Assembly (NCBI GenBank): GCA_037974665.1
Contig: CM075782.1
Span: 48,221,351-48,285,350, forward strand
DNA length: 64,000 nucleotides
Direction of reading: 5' to 3'
Source of the DNA: Ehretia macrophylla
Lineage: Eukaryota > Streptophyta > Magnoliopsida > Boraginales > Ehretiaceae
Under the pieces are notes generated by a model. The model had not been told where the DNA came from and searched no databases. It worked only from the letters and a program-made list of their open reading frames with translations. The position numbers were made by a program, and so were the translations under genes. Positions 11,970-25,268 of the stretch are shown one piece after another (the first letter of the stretch is position 1; each line of letters opens with the position of its first letter).

Positions 11970-13830
11970 CCGTCACCGTGAAGCACAACCTGATTGGATC
12001 ACCTAAATCTTAAAATAATCATCACTCGTTTCTGTTAAAAGCATGTATAAGTCAAGTCAGGTTTTTTGACAAAAAAAAAAAAAAGGTCAATTAATGTGTG
12101 TAGACTCATTTTTGGTACGTTTGATTTGCACTACGATGCAAAATTGGTTTTGGATGCTATTTGAGATTTCTCGTATTGTGATCGGATAATTTCTTCAGTT
12201 GTTTATAATTTTCAATTTTGCCTATATATTTTTTTCGCCTGGTCACTCTCAACTCTTGTTTTACGAGCCAACCTTGTGGCAACTTGAGTTACTTCTGTAA
12301 TTAGAATATGTTCTCTTTCCTATGACTGGTGTTTCAATTCCCCTTTAGTATTATTTTTGCAGACTTTGCGTGTACATTTAGATGTTATGACATCTGGAAT
12401 AGACTGAACCATTTTTATTTTTTATTTTTTTTTGTTGCGAATGTGTATATATATGATCACTTCGAAAAAAGAAAAAAAAAAAAGTCAGTTAATGTGAAAG
12501 TCGGGAAGGAGATTCAGGCTTGTGCTGATGGGGGGCCAATCCCAACCTATCAATCTTTTATGCAATTGTAATGAATGATTTATGAAATATAATTGATGAA
12601 TCAAAATATTTTATACGATTATGAGAAATGAAAAGATCCTTCGAGCAATCCATCCTCTCGTTGCTGTCTTTGTTATGCTCTCAAATTGTTGGCATTCCAC
12701 GTAGAGTAAACCACCGCCTTTCACTCCAATCCTACTTGATTGATTCAATATCAATAAAAGAAAAGTAATTAGGATCAGTCTTGAACCAATTCATTACATT
12801 TGATTTTACTTTAGATTTGTTGCTAGGTAAATACATTTTTTATTCAATTTCCTTATGAAGACTCACTATTGCTACAGTTCTGAAAAATTTGATCCCAAAA
12901 GAGATATGATTTGATTTGGTTAATCATAAGCACTACTATGACTGGTTCTAAAAAATAATAATTTCTTAATTGATTCGAATATGAGACTTGAGCAAATATC
13001 CCGTCTCACACTATTTACAAGCACTCTTCTACTAAATTAACCCCTTAAGATTACTATGAGTATAATTGTAATCAGTATTATGAGTCCAAATAATAATTTA
13101 AAATAATTAGTCTGGCATTTGATTAATGTTATTAGAGTCGAGACAACATCATCGAATTCACAAGATGTGTACTACGAGCAATCTCAAAGGTTTTTGATTG
13201 ATACAGGCTAGTAAATCAAGTGCTTATGCAACCAGAATTTGTTCTACATCGAAATACAATAATCTCTGTCTGTTTTTTTTTATAACTATAAACTGAACAC
13301 TGAACAAGATGAGTGGCGTCTTAGTTTAATAAAAAATGAGACTTTCACAAATTTTATAAAAAAATATTTGATCAAAAATAAAACAAGATTCGTTTTGCAT
13401 TATATCTAAGGAAGAGCGCATCTTGCTGACCCCGTTCTTTTCCAAATGCCATGTTACCAAAACTTGGAAGAAAAACAATAAATGAGCTTGATCCGGTTTT
13501 TCCTTAACCACCACCCACCCCACCCAAAAAAAAAATTTAGAAAACAAATATTTTAAAGATAGGATTCTTCAGTATACTCTGCCAAAAAAACAATTCTTCT
13601 GAATACTATTAAGATTACCACTCTTTTTTTTTTTTTAAAAGCCACAGCCTCCCCTTGCGCACATTTTATTCCTTGAAATTCGAACTCTAACCACTTGTTT
13701 TATATCTTGAGATAATAGTTGATCATTTTGTGACGGGGGATGGTTCATGGAATAGGATTTACTTTCATCATTTGCTTTCTTGTAAAACTTTATTGCAAAT
13801 TGGAAGCATTAGGGTCATAGTACAAGAACA
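11970..13830. repeat. R unit: uninterrupted copy of the palindrome-arm sequence
   Basis: Matches the palindrome arms at 32648-34333 and 60077-61766 but lacks about 310 bp present in all arm copies (33050-33358). The shared right end reads ACAAGAACATTAATATG near 13830. At 12940-13060 it includes a stretch that in reverse complement looks tRNA-like (an A-box-like TTAACTTAGTAGTAGAGTGC in the arm copies and a B-box-like ATTCGAATC), so a SINE may be embedded; that reading is tentative. Confidence 0.55.
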
Positions 13831-16800
13831 TTAATATGATTGTCTCATTGGCTAACAATACAAATGAGAATTTCGCTGTCAAATCAGCTCACCGAATTTA
13901 GAATGGGTTGGCGTGTAAAAGAATCTATATATGAGTGGTGTACAACAAACTAAAGGCATTGTACATCGCATGTAACACTCCAAACTTAACATGTAGTGAA
14001 TAGTACCTAATTACATATAATTATGTGTTATTTTAATTGACTGTGGGAGTTTAAGTGGTCACTACAACTTTTATATATACTTAATAGCTATACTTTAATA
14101 TTTCCTCAAATGTGTAATTAACACTTAAATTAATTTATATAAAATGCTTAACCTCTTATTTTGTTATTTGTAAAATGTGGTATTATTTTCTTATATCTAT
14201 TAAATTAGTTTCATCCTTTTAAAATGAGCCTTGAGTCCGGGGTAAAAATTAGAGTATCCTGTTTTACGAAATTGGTATTTTTCTCTTAAAATATACTTAT
14301 TTTTGGACATACGTTCATAAATTTTAGGAGCATAACATATCAGGAGCATTGGTTACAAAAATATTTTTTAGTCCTGTATGAATAGTATTTTCAATGTTAC
14401 ATTTTTAAGACAAAGTGGCATTTCTTGCATTTTCTTTAAACTTAACCCATATTCCCTAAACCAAACCCAACCCAAACCCACAACCTAAACCCATCTACCT
14501 AATATATCTATCCTACACACTTATATACACTAAAAACACAACACAAAAACAAAGAAAAAGCCAACAGCAAAATCGGCCCTAGGGAAAAAAAAAAGGAAAA
14601 TTTTTAGGGTTTTCTCAATTTGATCTTCCAAGTTTGTTAGAGGTGATTCAATCCATCAAAAAGCTTCTTCTTTGCTTGCTCAAGTTGATTATGGTGAGGG
14701 TTTTTGAAAAAATTGTATTTTAGCTCATATTTTCATTATGCCAAATATTGTATATGTTATATATGTTTGATATAAACCTTATTGTTGTTATATATTGTGT
14801 CTATAGGTGTAGTAGAACACACTTTTAAGGTAGTTGCATGTATTATTGTAGTGTATGTATAAATTGAATTAACAAAGTTATTGTTTGGGCACTATTCACG
14901 CAGGCCCTTTAAATTATGACTCAGTGCTCGTTAATGATTAATATAGGTACTAGGGATGCTAAAAAGGTTGTACGTTAAAATTTATTAAGTTTTGTTAACA
15001 TTGAAAACTATAACCCTTTATGTACATATGAAGGAATTAGTATAATTAGGACTTAGATGATTGGTTTAATGATTGGGATAGTCTTAGATATGCTAGATAA
15101 TAGTTATGATGTGTTTGTGGCGTTGAATTGGTGATCGGGTTTGGTAGCTGTAGTACAAACGGACAAAGGGGCTATTTGGGGTAAAGTGGTAATCGCGGGT
15201 TAAAGCGTGGTTTCACATAGTTGAGAGGTGTCATAAAGTGGCTAGAAGTGATCGACATAGATGGATTGTGAATTTCGTAGCTTAAGTGCTAGAACGTCAC
15301 TTGTTTGCAAGCCTTTATAAGAGTGTTAAGTAGGCTCAAGAGAGGTTAAGTAAATGCTCGGGTTATTTGCATATTAAGTGATGCCTGATGTGTATTTAAT
15401 TGGTTAAGTAAGTAACTTGTCCACTTAGTTGTTAGTTTGAATGATTATAGTTAAATTTTCGTTGTTTCGTTTATATTGCTTGTTGATTATTGTTATATGG
15501 TTACTTTGTTAAGAATATACTTATATCTTGTTAATATTGTTAAATTACTTGTTAATTGTATTGTATGTACATGATATGTTAGATAAGCTAAGTAGTGTCA
15601 AAGCAGAAGAATGCCTAAGTATATAGAATATAACTCTTGTTGGTTAAATGCAATGCATGATAAAGACTCTAAAGCATGTTTTAGTAGTTGAGTTGTGGAT
15701 TATTTTAAGTTAGTTGTTTAAATGTCTAACTTAGTTAGTTGAATGTCCTTGAGCTGCTATAGGTTTTAATGAACTTGTGAAGTAGTATTTTGTGAAAGAA
15801 CTTGGTATAGTTGTTGCTAAGGTGTTGTACTTATATGAATAAACTAGGGTTTGCCCATTCGAGCTAATTCCAGGAGGATTGAAGTGAGTCTAGCTTTCTC
15901 TTGCATAGTTAGCCTAATCCAAGGTGAGGGATCATTCCCATGTGCATTATAAGTGCTTTGTTTTGCTAAATGCTATATGTCATGGTTGTAAATAAGGAAT
16001 CTCTTCAAGCCATGTAAAATAAGAAATGTTTTCGAGTTTTCAAAAGAAAAGAATGTTTTAGTGGTTGAGTGTTAGCTTGTTAAATTATGTGTAATGTTGC
16101 CTTCAAAGCATGCTTCTTAATTTTTAATTAAAGAAAGGCATGTCGTTTAAACTTAGTATAAGAGTGCATGTTTAATGTTCTCTAAAGCATGATATTTAAC
16201 TTTAATGTGTAGCAAGCGCATGTTTAGCGAACTTAGAGCATGATGGTGCTATGTGCATGAGAGTGGCCCTTTTGTCACTTCTCATTTACGTGTATTTATT
16301 ATGCTTAAATGTCTAAGTGCTCTAAAGTGTTACGTGCTATAAACTGTCTCCAGCGAACTAACAATGCTAACGAGTATTCAGTATAGTGAAGGTTGCAACC
16401 TTAAGCGTCGGCCCGGATATGGTGATCATTCATTCGGCGGCAGTGGGTTTGCTAGTGGATGCTAACCCGCTGAGGACTAGTTCTTAGTCGCATGGACGGA
16501 TCATTCCATGGAGGGGGTCGTAGGATTGAGATACATCCGGAGTACACCCAACGGAGCAATAAGTGATGCCAGCAAGCGAAGTGAAAGAGAAAGAGAAGCG
16601 TAGCAAAAGAGAAGTGAACCCGCATGGATGGAGCGTTGCATAGGGTTAGCGATATCCTTTTTAAAGTGTTTATTTAGTGATTAATGTATTAATGCTTATA
16701 ATGTTAGCGCCACAATATTAATGTTTCCAAGTGTTTGCATATAATGATAAATCTTTGTGTTCATAAATGTTTAGCTAATGTTTTAGAGTTCTTAATGCCT

Positions 16801-16834
16801 TAAAGCTTATCATGTTAATGTAGCTCTCCGCGTA

Positions 16835-19800
16835 TGTCACGCCCCAACCCGGCCTATGAAGGTTAGACTAGGGTGTGATCTAAACGTTCATATCATTTCA
16901 CGTACTTAACCGTTCATGAAGATTTAACGCTTAACGTTTTGGCCTAAACTCCAAAAATTTTCGGTAAACCGGCAGCATAACGGCTGTAATTGGGCTATTT
17001 GGTTTGACCTAATTCTCTAAATGCCTCAATTATTCAAATAATTAATCCAATTCCATTAAGGACTCCTATTTGTCACCAACCGATTTGCCTACTAGTTTAT
17101 CTTGAAAGTCTCGTTTGGTTAATAAGCCTAACATGATAACTATGTCCCGTTTATTTGTCAATTTCCTATCATGCAAGTACCTATTATCATTTAGTTTGCA
17201 AATGAGCACCTAAGTGAAATTAGATAGAATTAACTTAGTTGATTGTTCATCTAGTGGTTTGAATGCCTACGATAACTACTAATGAATAAAACGAAAGCAA
17301 ACAACCAAATAAATGTTCATCCGGTTATAGATAGTACAATCCCAGAATTAGACCCAAATTACAACGGGGTCATTTACGTCAATAAAATGAGTAGTTTGCA
17401 ATCAAACACAACATCTATATAGCAACCACTTTCAGGCAAAGCACAAAAGCACATAGGGACAGGCAATCACTCCAAGGAATCATCGTTAGGCACATCGTCC
17501 TCGGGTACCTGTTCTTGATCTTCTTCACCTGAGATGATAAAAGAGGGTGAGTCCTTATGAACTCAGCGAGGGGGAACGAGAAATAGGTTTTGAAACTCAT
17601 TTTCCGGTTCAACTTATGAAAATCCTTTTGCAAGCATGAATGTAACAATAATATAAGTACAGGAACAGAAATACCAGTCTTTCTTCCCCGAGGTTCTCTA
17701 GGAACTAAGCGAGAGTACTTATACACACAGTAAAAGGATACGGTGAGCTTTTGCTCTCAGATCAGTTCCAGAATCAGTTGTTGCGGCCGACTTCAAATCA
17801 TCCCCCAAACACGCCAGGTGGGTGTACTCCGGATGTACCCCGAAATCCTACGACCCAACTCTCCGAGGAAGTCTAGCCCCCAAGCGAGAGAGGGAATGGG
17901 ACCATGGTAGTCACGGGTGCACCGGCAAGCCCGATGCCGCCCGGTGTGCGTGATCGCTACCATGCCAACATGAAAGGTTGCAACCTTGTATGCAATGCAC
18001 ATTCATGACAGGTAATATATCATAGTAGGAGGACAACAAAGTAGGTTGCCTCCGGACAGTCATAAGATTGCACATTGACAGGTAAACAAGCAAGGCACGA
18101 TAAGACAGGAAAATTTCACTTGAAGGCATATAGAGTTATATGAAAATTAAACGGGCAGCCATGTAACACATGTAAAACAGGCCATATAACTCATTAAGAA
18201 GTCCACGTGATCAAGTGATAAGATTATTCAACATGCAATGACATCAATCATGGGTTCGGGTGCAAGAAAAGCTTATTTGTCAACATGCAATGGTCAAAAT
18301 CACATTTGAAGTTATAAGAAATTAACGGGCAGCCCACTAAGCATATAATTCCCACACAATATCCAATTGATCAATACTTAGCAAAACTACCTAGTCATTA
18401 GGGTTTCCATTTCATGTATATTCGTGCAATTTGGGCCTCAACCCAACTCAAGGTCAATCTCAAACCATGCATCATTTAATTCAGCATCCTCAAACATTCA
18501 AAACAGTCCACACAACATCCCGTAGCTACAATCCCAAGCATCTAATTCAACAAGAGGAGTCACAACAATATTTCCAAGCACAACATTAAGTGAAACCCTT
18601 ACTGCAATAGGCTGTCTTCTCACAATCAATCGGATAAGCAAAAAATATCCAAATTCAGTTAATAAGATTTCAAATTAAATCTTAAGAAGTTAACTAAAAT
18701 CAGAAACAAACCTTGCATCAATTGGAGTTCGGGATCATTAGATATAGTCGAAACAGTGGAATAGCACAAAACTGTCCAGATTTGCACACTTTTCAGAAAT
18801 TGACGTTTTTGAGGTCCTTAGGGTCAGTTTTAGACTTGGTCCATTTCTGACAAAATTGTCCAGAACTGAAAAATATAGTAGCACACCAAATTTTATGCAT
18901 TTTTGACAACATTTACTAAGTCAAATATGGTTCGTTCCACAAGGTCAGTGCATCTGCCAAAACCTGCTTCATTTTTCCAGATTTCCAGATTTGGTCACAT
19001 TTTAAAGATTTGCCATTTTGAGGACCTTAGAGTCAAAATTAGCTTCGTCCTATTTCTGGGAAAAATGTTCAAAACTGTCCAAAATAGTCACTTACCAATT
19101 TTCATGCATTTTCAACATCATTTTCCTAGCTAAACTTACCTCGAACAGACTGGTCAGAGAGCTGTCAACAATTTCGACTTCACCTAGCATCATTTTCAAG
19201 CCAAGATCTTGCCATGCATGGTTGTTTAAGCTTATGAACGACCACATAGCTCAAGTAAAGAAGCAAATACATACATTTATTAGCATGCATGTGGATTTTT
19301 GAAGAGTTTTCAAAATGTTTTAGCCCTCACCTTTGCAATCAACCCAAAAAATGCTCAAAAACCTTGTTGAAGCTCAAATCTCTTCTTCTTCTTGTTTAGC
19401 CGAGATTCCAACTAGCTTTTCTCTATTTTTCCTAGCTTAGTGATCAATCTCTTAGCACATGCATGAGGTTAGAACAAGAAGAAAAGAAATGGAAGCTTAA
19501 AAACTCACCAAGGCAGAAAATGGTGACTCAAAATGCTTGCATGTGTGTTTCTTGCATCCTAGCTTGCTTGGGTGAGTTTCTTTGCTTGTGGTTTGTCTTG
19601 ATGCACCATAGGATGATGAAGATGAGCTAAGAGGTGGAGAGAACTCAGCCAAAACCGAAATGGAGAGAGAGAGTGAGAGGGAGAGAGAGAAAATGTGAGG
19701 AAAGTGAGAGAAATGAGAGAAAAATCAGGCTTTTGCAAAAGTTGATGCATATGTTGGCCTTGGGCATGCAAAAATTCAGATTTGTGTCATCTTTTGAATT

Positions 19801-20473
19801 GTTTTAACATGTGTGTAAGAGAATGTTGGATATTTAGGGATTTTAGGTAGAATAGAATATAGGATATGTTTAGAGGTTTGTGAGATTTTGTCTTGTAGTG
19901 AGTTTAAAATATAATATTTAGGTGTTAGTGGATTTTGTAGAGATTTGAATTAGGATTATAATAATAGTTAGTGGTATTTGTAGGATTATTTTATAGTCTA
20001 GTGCTTTGTGTAGGATTCTTTATTGATTAGCATGCGGACACGCTTTTCTAAGTCTAGGGCACGCACTACGAGACACACACAGAAATCAATACAGGGCACG
20101 AATCACGAGGTAAGACACGGACTTCAAGACTAATGCACGCAATCCTAGGTGAATGCACGTAAACCAATGCAATGCACGTAATTCAATGCAATGCACGCAA
20201 ATTGAAGTACGACTCTTAAACCTAGGTTAAGGTACGCAGTTCAAGGTTAGGGCACACGAAACGAGGTAACGCACGTACATCGAGGTCAGGGCACGTATTT
20301 CTAGGTACCGCACGTGAGTCGGCGATTAGGGCACACTATTCTAGGTCAAGGCACGTATGACAAGGTATGCACGAAAATCAAGACATGACACGTAATCCAA
20401 GGTCAGTCATATAATTAGGGGTCTATGGCACGCAAATCAAGGTAACACACGTTATTCGGGGTCGGGCCTCACA
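16835..20473 (-). mobile_element. Nested solo LTR-like element (3639 bp), reverse orientation
   Basis: Begins TGTCACGCCCCAACCC and ends GTCGGGCCTCACA; a perfect GCGTA duplication flanks it (16830-16834 and 20474-20478). It belongs to the family of its host element: ACATCCGGAGTACACCCA of the outer copy (about 16533) recurs in reverse complement near 17820, and CTCGCTGAGTTC...CTCACC...CAGGTGAAG appears on the minus strand near 17520-17570. Its length is within 20 bp of the host's. No coding sequence. Confidence 0.75.
20030..20465. repeat. Degenerate GCACG minisatellite inside the nested LTR
   Basis: Roughly 18-25 bp units with a core like GCACGTAATTCAAGGT repeat about twenty times. In the element's own orientation (minus) it lies at the 5' edge. 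The outer copy has no clear equivalent at its 5' edge. Confidence 0.65.
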
Positions 20474-21239
20474 GCGTAGCTTATAATGATTAGTTAAATG
20501 TTATTTGAATGCCTTATATGCATTGCACAAAAATTATTTTCAAAAGCTTCCCGTTTATTCCCTCCCTCACTGAGTATACATGTGTTGTATGCTCACCTTT
20601 ATTTTCTAACACCTTTCAGGTAAGTTAGTTTCTGTTCCTCCAGAGTCTAAGGAGAAGGAGGCTCGAGAGCTTATTTGATTCTTGATGTTAGTTAGATTTA
20701 AATGTTGCTAGTATAATTTTGTAAATGTTTATGTATATTCTGTTAAGGCCTGCGTGCCTTGTTTATATTAATTGGCTGTAATGAATGTAATTTCTAGAAG
20801 GCTTACCTAGTAGTAGCAGCATGTAATAACTTCTAATGTCTTACTCTTTGATTAGTTAGCTTGCATGCTTGTTTGGTCGAAGTTAAGGTTGGTTGCTAGA
20901 CTTAAAATCTAAGAAAAAGAAGTAGAAAAGATTAGAGTGGTATGATAAGTGAAATTATAATCATCGTAGCTCAATAGCCAAAGTAAATGCATGCTTGTGT
21001 GTTTAGTTTGCTAAATAGAAGGCTCGGATGGCCTTAGGAATCTGGAAAATTATGTTTATGAGTGTTATATTATGTGTTGTGGTTCATTTCTTCTGAGTGC
21101 AGGTATGTGGTTGGTCCTATAAACAAAGGAGACTATGTCCATTTTTTCTTGTTTTCTGTGACCAGGGTTAGGGTCGAGTTAATGCTAGTAGAGTGAATAG
21201 GAGTCCTGGCTCCGTGAGGAGTCGGGGCGTGACATCGCA

Positions 21240-23140
21240 TATCAAAGCAATTTATTTAAGATAAGTCGTGATTTTGGAAATATCGAATCAAATGGGTCTT
21301 ATACCAATTACATATTAGAGGGTTTGTTTAATCTTAAAAAGACAACCATAGGGAGATTTAGTGAATAATACACGATATAAGTTTTAATGGATTTGGAAAA
21401 TTACAATTAGTGTGATGCTTAATTTTATAAAAATGACGATTTCAATACATTTGCAAATAAATGGGTCTATATATGAGTGTATGTGATCTCTCATGGTGGT
21501 GATGGTGGAGAGAGGAGGTGGAAAATGGTGACAATGGTGGTTGTCAGCTTGAGATTGGGGAAGTTGGTGAAGAAAAAAGAGGATGAAAATGAAAGAAAAA
21601 ACATGAAAAAGATGGTGGTGATAATTATTTTGTCATAGTTGCAGTGGTGGTATACTTTTGAGTGTAAAAAATAGTTAGGTGAAATTGGATTTGAAACTTA
21701 ACTTGTATCTATTCGTTCGGAATTTCTTGATCTTTATCTTCAATATTTTTTAAATTTATAAAGTTGTTATGTTCTCGCATTTTTTCTTTTGATCTCTTGT
21801 GACTAATCAAAATATAGAATACTCCTTAAGTTTTAATTAATTTATAGGGCAAATTGGTCAAATAATCCCTATTGTTTATAAATTTTGGACAAATAGTCTA
21901 CATTATTTTAGAAGTCATGCAATTAGTCCCTATTATTTGCAAAAGTCCCACCAGTAGTCCCTATTATTTCAAAAGTCACTCATTTAGTCCCTCTTATTTG
22001 TAAAAGTCTCTCCATTAACACCCAATATTTGCAAATATCTCACCATTAAGGGTGAGACTTTTGCAAATAATATGGACTAATGGTGAGACATTAGATGACT
22101 ACTAGGCATGCCAACTAGAAGGTGGCAATTGAGTGATAAAAAAAGGGTAACGTTCAACATTACTCTAAAATTAATTTCATATTTTCAACACTCTAACAAG
22201 GTCTGATACCATATATGTAATCACATAAAAACTAAAACCTTTAAAAAATGTACACGTAGATAGTTTGATATTCTTTATGTACACAGGATCTTCATGCATG
22301 TCCATGTTAATATGCATGTTGAACTCAGCCCATAAAATTCAAGTTAACAATTTTTCCTACTTATTTACTTAAGTTGGAAAGGATGCCAATAAAATAAAAC
22401 AATTAAAAATCACTGGAAAACCCTATACATTCAGCCAATTATCACCATTGATCTTGTAGTTGCTATGTGCATGTTAGTAGTACTAAATAATCTCTTCAGA
22501 CCTCTAACACATCATCTGCAGCAAGTCTTGAGAAAGTATAAGTTAAAGTTGCATGTGATATACTATAATTATCACATTTTTTAATTATTGTAATATTTAA
22601 AACTATTCTAAAAATATTAACAATCGTTGCATATGGTACTGTTACATATTCTTTACTACAACTGCTTTTTGTAAATAATGAACAATGGTGTAAAAAACCA
22701 TTATAAATAAACTATAATTTTAAAACTATTGCGAAAAAGTAAATAAAAAATGATAAAATTAAAACCTTGCAATAAAATATAATTATTGCAAAAAAATTTA
22801 GCTTATACAACGGTTAAAAAATGCAATAAGACACTTACCTATGTTAAGAATCATGCATAGGGTTCCATCCTAAAGCTAATTGGTATGAGATAATGTTATC
22901 CAGGGTCTTATAAGCTAGTTTAGGAACTTATGATTTTTTGATATGCGAGAAGTATATATATTCTAACAACCTATTATACTTATTTTTTCATTTTTCAGTT
23001 AAAGTGTTGTAAAAGAGCTAAAATGCTATAATGATATAGAATTTAGTCCGACTGTTGGTTAGACCAACGCATAACGTGAACTTCGCGCTCTAGAACGTCT
23101 AATATACATAAGCATGATATGGGCTAAAGGATGCAGGAGA
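21240..23140. other. Intergenic sequence with a TAGTCCCTATTATT inverted-repeat fragment
   Basis: No gene recognised. At about 21845-22110 repeated AGTCCCTATTATTTGCAAAA words are followed by their reverse complement, like the Mutator-type MITE at 49114-49597 but without clear termini. At 21495-21560 lies a GGTGGTGATGGTGG-rich tract. Confidence 0.45.
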
Positions 23141-23207
23141 ACGAGATTATGTGTGTTTAATATTTGTATCATGATACAAATAGGGAGAAATGATTAGGAT
23201 AGAGCAC

Positions 23208-23429
23208 CTGAGGAGCAACAACGATGAAACCATGGGAAGCAATATGCTGCAGAAGTTGTGTACGTACCAACTATTCTGTATGCAGAATCCATGAAAGAAG
23301 AGGAGCACAGGGTATGTGCCTTGTGTGCTTGGTGCAAAGATCAACAATGGCTTTGGTGGAGAATAAGAATTAAAGCATGATTTCTTAACCTTAATAGTTT
23401 GAACACTCAAACTTCCTACATCAAAGACA
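23208..23429 (-). pseudogene. CLH: Chlorophyllase exon 1 fragment (broken)
   Basis: The minus strand reads VFDVGSLSVQTIKVKK, then PPKPLLIFAPSTQGTYPVLL and FFHGFCIQNSWY, matching residues 19-67 of CLH-A. After NSWY an indel shifts the frame; the following DNA still encodes QLLQHIASHGFIVVAPQ in another frame, ending at the normal exon 1 boundary (CAG then GTGCTC, 23207 downward). Sequence before VFDVG does not match CLH-A. About 70 bp of intron similarity may extend left, but there is no exon 2, hence no catalytic Ser, Asp or His. It borders a 5'-truncated copia element at its upstream side, so a rearrangement probably cut the gene. Confidence 0.88.
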
Positions 23430-23486
23430 AATGTTCAATGTTCATCGCGTCAAACAACAACACTGGTTTAGCACTCAGACTATGTC

Positions 23487-24250
23487 ATGGCGAACAATGC
23501 TACATATTGTCTTCTAACAGACGATGGAGAGCCATCTACCTTTCACGAGACTGTAAATAGCCCCGATGTTGATTTGTGGATGGCAACAATGCAGGAAGAA
23601 ATTGAACCTCTCCATAGAAACAAGACGTGGGAGCTTGTTCCTCTACCACTTGGATGGAAAGCCATCGGTAACAAATAGGTCTTCAAGATCGAGCGAGATG
23701 ACAATGACCAAGTTGAGCAATATCGTGCAAGACTGATAGTGAAAGGATTTGCTCAAGAAGAAGGTATTGACTTCAACGAGATATTTTCTCCTGTGGTTAG
23801 ACTTACAACTGTCAGAGTAGTCTTGGCCATATGTGTTGTATTTGATTTACATCTAGAACAGTTAGATATAAAGATGACTTTTCTTCATGGTGAACTTGAA
23901 GAAGAGATTTACATGCACCAACCAGAAGGTTTTGTTGAGAAAGAAAAAGAAAATTTGGTTTGCAGGTTAACCAAATCTCTGTACGGTCTAAAGCAGGCGC
24001 CGAGATGCTGGTACAAGAGATTTGATTCCTTCATAATTAGTCTTGGGTACAACAGACTTCGATTAGACCATTGTACGTATTACAAGAGGTTGGAGATAAT
24101 GAATTCATTATTTTGCTGTTGTACGTAGATGACATGCTGGTAACAAACCCCAATAAAGATCAGGTCCAAGAATTGAAGACACAGTTGGCTAGGGATTTCG
24201 ACATGAAGGATTTGGGACCAGCAAACAAGATTTTAGGGATGCAAATTCAC
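23487..24250 (+). pseudogene. Copia reverse transcriptase (RVT_2) remnant
   Basis: Frames covering this span carry the copia RT landmarks in order: DLWMATMQEEIEPLHRNKTW, then RARLIVKGFAQEEGIDFNE with FSPVVRL, QLDIKMTFLHGELEEEIYM, SLYGLKQAPRCWY and the catalytic LLLYVDDMLV. It would copy element RNA into cDNA in virus-like particles. It is dead: a TAG replaces the Trp before VFKIE (about 23676), a frameshift lies near 24070-24125 just before YVDD, and a TGA follows GMQIH (about 24251). The first catalytic region has KMTF where KTAF is usual. Confidence 0.9.
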
Positions 24251-24259
24251 TGAGACAGA

Positions 24260-25088
24260 AAAGACATAAAAGTATGGATTTCCCAAAAGAACTACTTCAA
24301 GAAAATCTTGCGCCGCTTCATCATGCAAGATTGTAAAAAAATCTCGTCCCCATTTCCTGTCAATTACAAATTATCCTCAAGTATGTGCCCTAGTAATAAA
24401 GTAGAGAGGATGGAAATGTCTCAAGTACCATATGCATTAACAGTGGGAAGTTCTCATGTTCGCTATGATATGTACAAGACCAAATATTGCATAGGCAGTC
24501 GGCTCGGTTAGTCGGTTCATGGCGAATCCTGGTAGAGAGCATCGGAATGCAGTTAAGAAGATCCTAAGGTACATCAAAGGAACCTCGGATGTTGCATTAT
24601 GTTATGAAGGATCAGAATTTACAGTCAAGGGCTATATGGATTCAGATTTTGCAGGTGATTTCGATAAACGAAAGTCCACTACAGGCTATGTGTTTACACT
24701 TGCAAGAGGCGCGGTAAGTTGGGTATCTAAATTACAGACTGTTGTGGCTTTATCTACAACAGAAGCTGAATACATGGCAGCTACTCATGCTTGCAAAGAA
24801 ACAATTTGGATTAAATGGTTAATGGAGGAGCTCGGGCACAAACAAGAGAAAGTACCCTTGTTTTGTGACAGTCAAAGTGTCTTGTACATTGCAAAGAATC
24901 TAGCATTGCATTCAAGGACGAAGCACATAGGGGTTCAATATCACTTTGTTCATGAAGTAGTGGAGGAAGGGAGTGTGGATATGCAGAAGATCCACACCGA
25001 CGACAACCTAGCAGATGTCATGACAAAGCCAATCAACGTTGATAAGTTTTTTTGGAGTAGATCCTCTTGTGACTTAGCAAAGACGTAA
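24260..25088 (+). pseudogene. Copia RT C-terminus and RNase H remnant
   Basis: The first part (24260-24511) reads KDIKVWISQKNYFKKILRRF and the connecting segment, with a frame break near 24510. From 24519 an uninterrupted 189 codons give AVKKILRYIKGT, then YMDSDFAGDFDKRKSTTGY, VALSTTEAEYMAA, LFCDSQSVLYIAKN, LHSRTKHIGVQYHFV and LADVMTKP: the full copia RNase H with its Asp, Glu and Asp residues. It stops shortly before the polypurine tract, the normal order at the end of a copia pol. Confidence 0.9.
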
Positions 25089-25268
25089 GCAACATGAACT
25101 GACAGGTATGGAGAGATTTGGAAGACTACCAAAGTAAGCTTTAAGTGGGAGAATGTGATGTGTAAAGCTACAACTTTGGGAAAGTAAACAATAAATAAAT
25201 AAAATGGGAGACAAACATGCATTTGATTCCATATTAAACGGAAAGATGATAATGGATGATAATAAAAT

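Larger units (their letters stand above)
10541..12850. repeat. Dispersed multi-kb repeat, second copy
   Basis: Paralogue of 4256-9480. It lacks the hAT and Harbinger insertions of the first copy but contains a TRIM (10694-10957) and internal duplications around 10919-11600. It continues without a break into 12850-13830, which matches 33030-34333 and the palindrome arms elsewhere. Confidence 0.65.
13971..21234 (+). mobile_element. Solo LTR-like element (~3.62 kb) split by a nested copy
   Basis: Begins TGTAACACTCC, ends GGAGTCGGGGCGTGACA, and is flanked by a perfect 5 bp duplication TCGCA (13966-13970 and 21235-21239). Removing the nested element and one copy of its duplication leaves 3620 bp. 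TG...CA ends, a 5 bp TSD, no coding region and a late CACTGAGTATAC...CTCACC...TTTCAGGTAA stretch (20570-20625) fit a long plant Ty3/gypsy LTR left after recombination. The lineage (perhaps Tekay/Del-like, from the CGCCCC/GGGGCG ends) is a guess. A non-autonomous large element without coding sequence is the alternative. Confidence 0.7.

Noticed and set aside
20030-20465. CRISPR-like array
   Set aside because: The units are degenerate and without unique spacers, and the DNA is plant nuclear; it is a minisatellite.
23440-23486. Start of the copia gag-pol gene
   Set aside because: The first readable codons already belong to the RT region; gag, protease and integrase are absent, so this is a truncation edge and not a true start.
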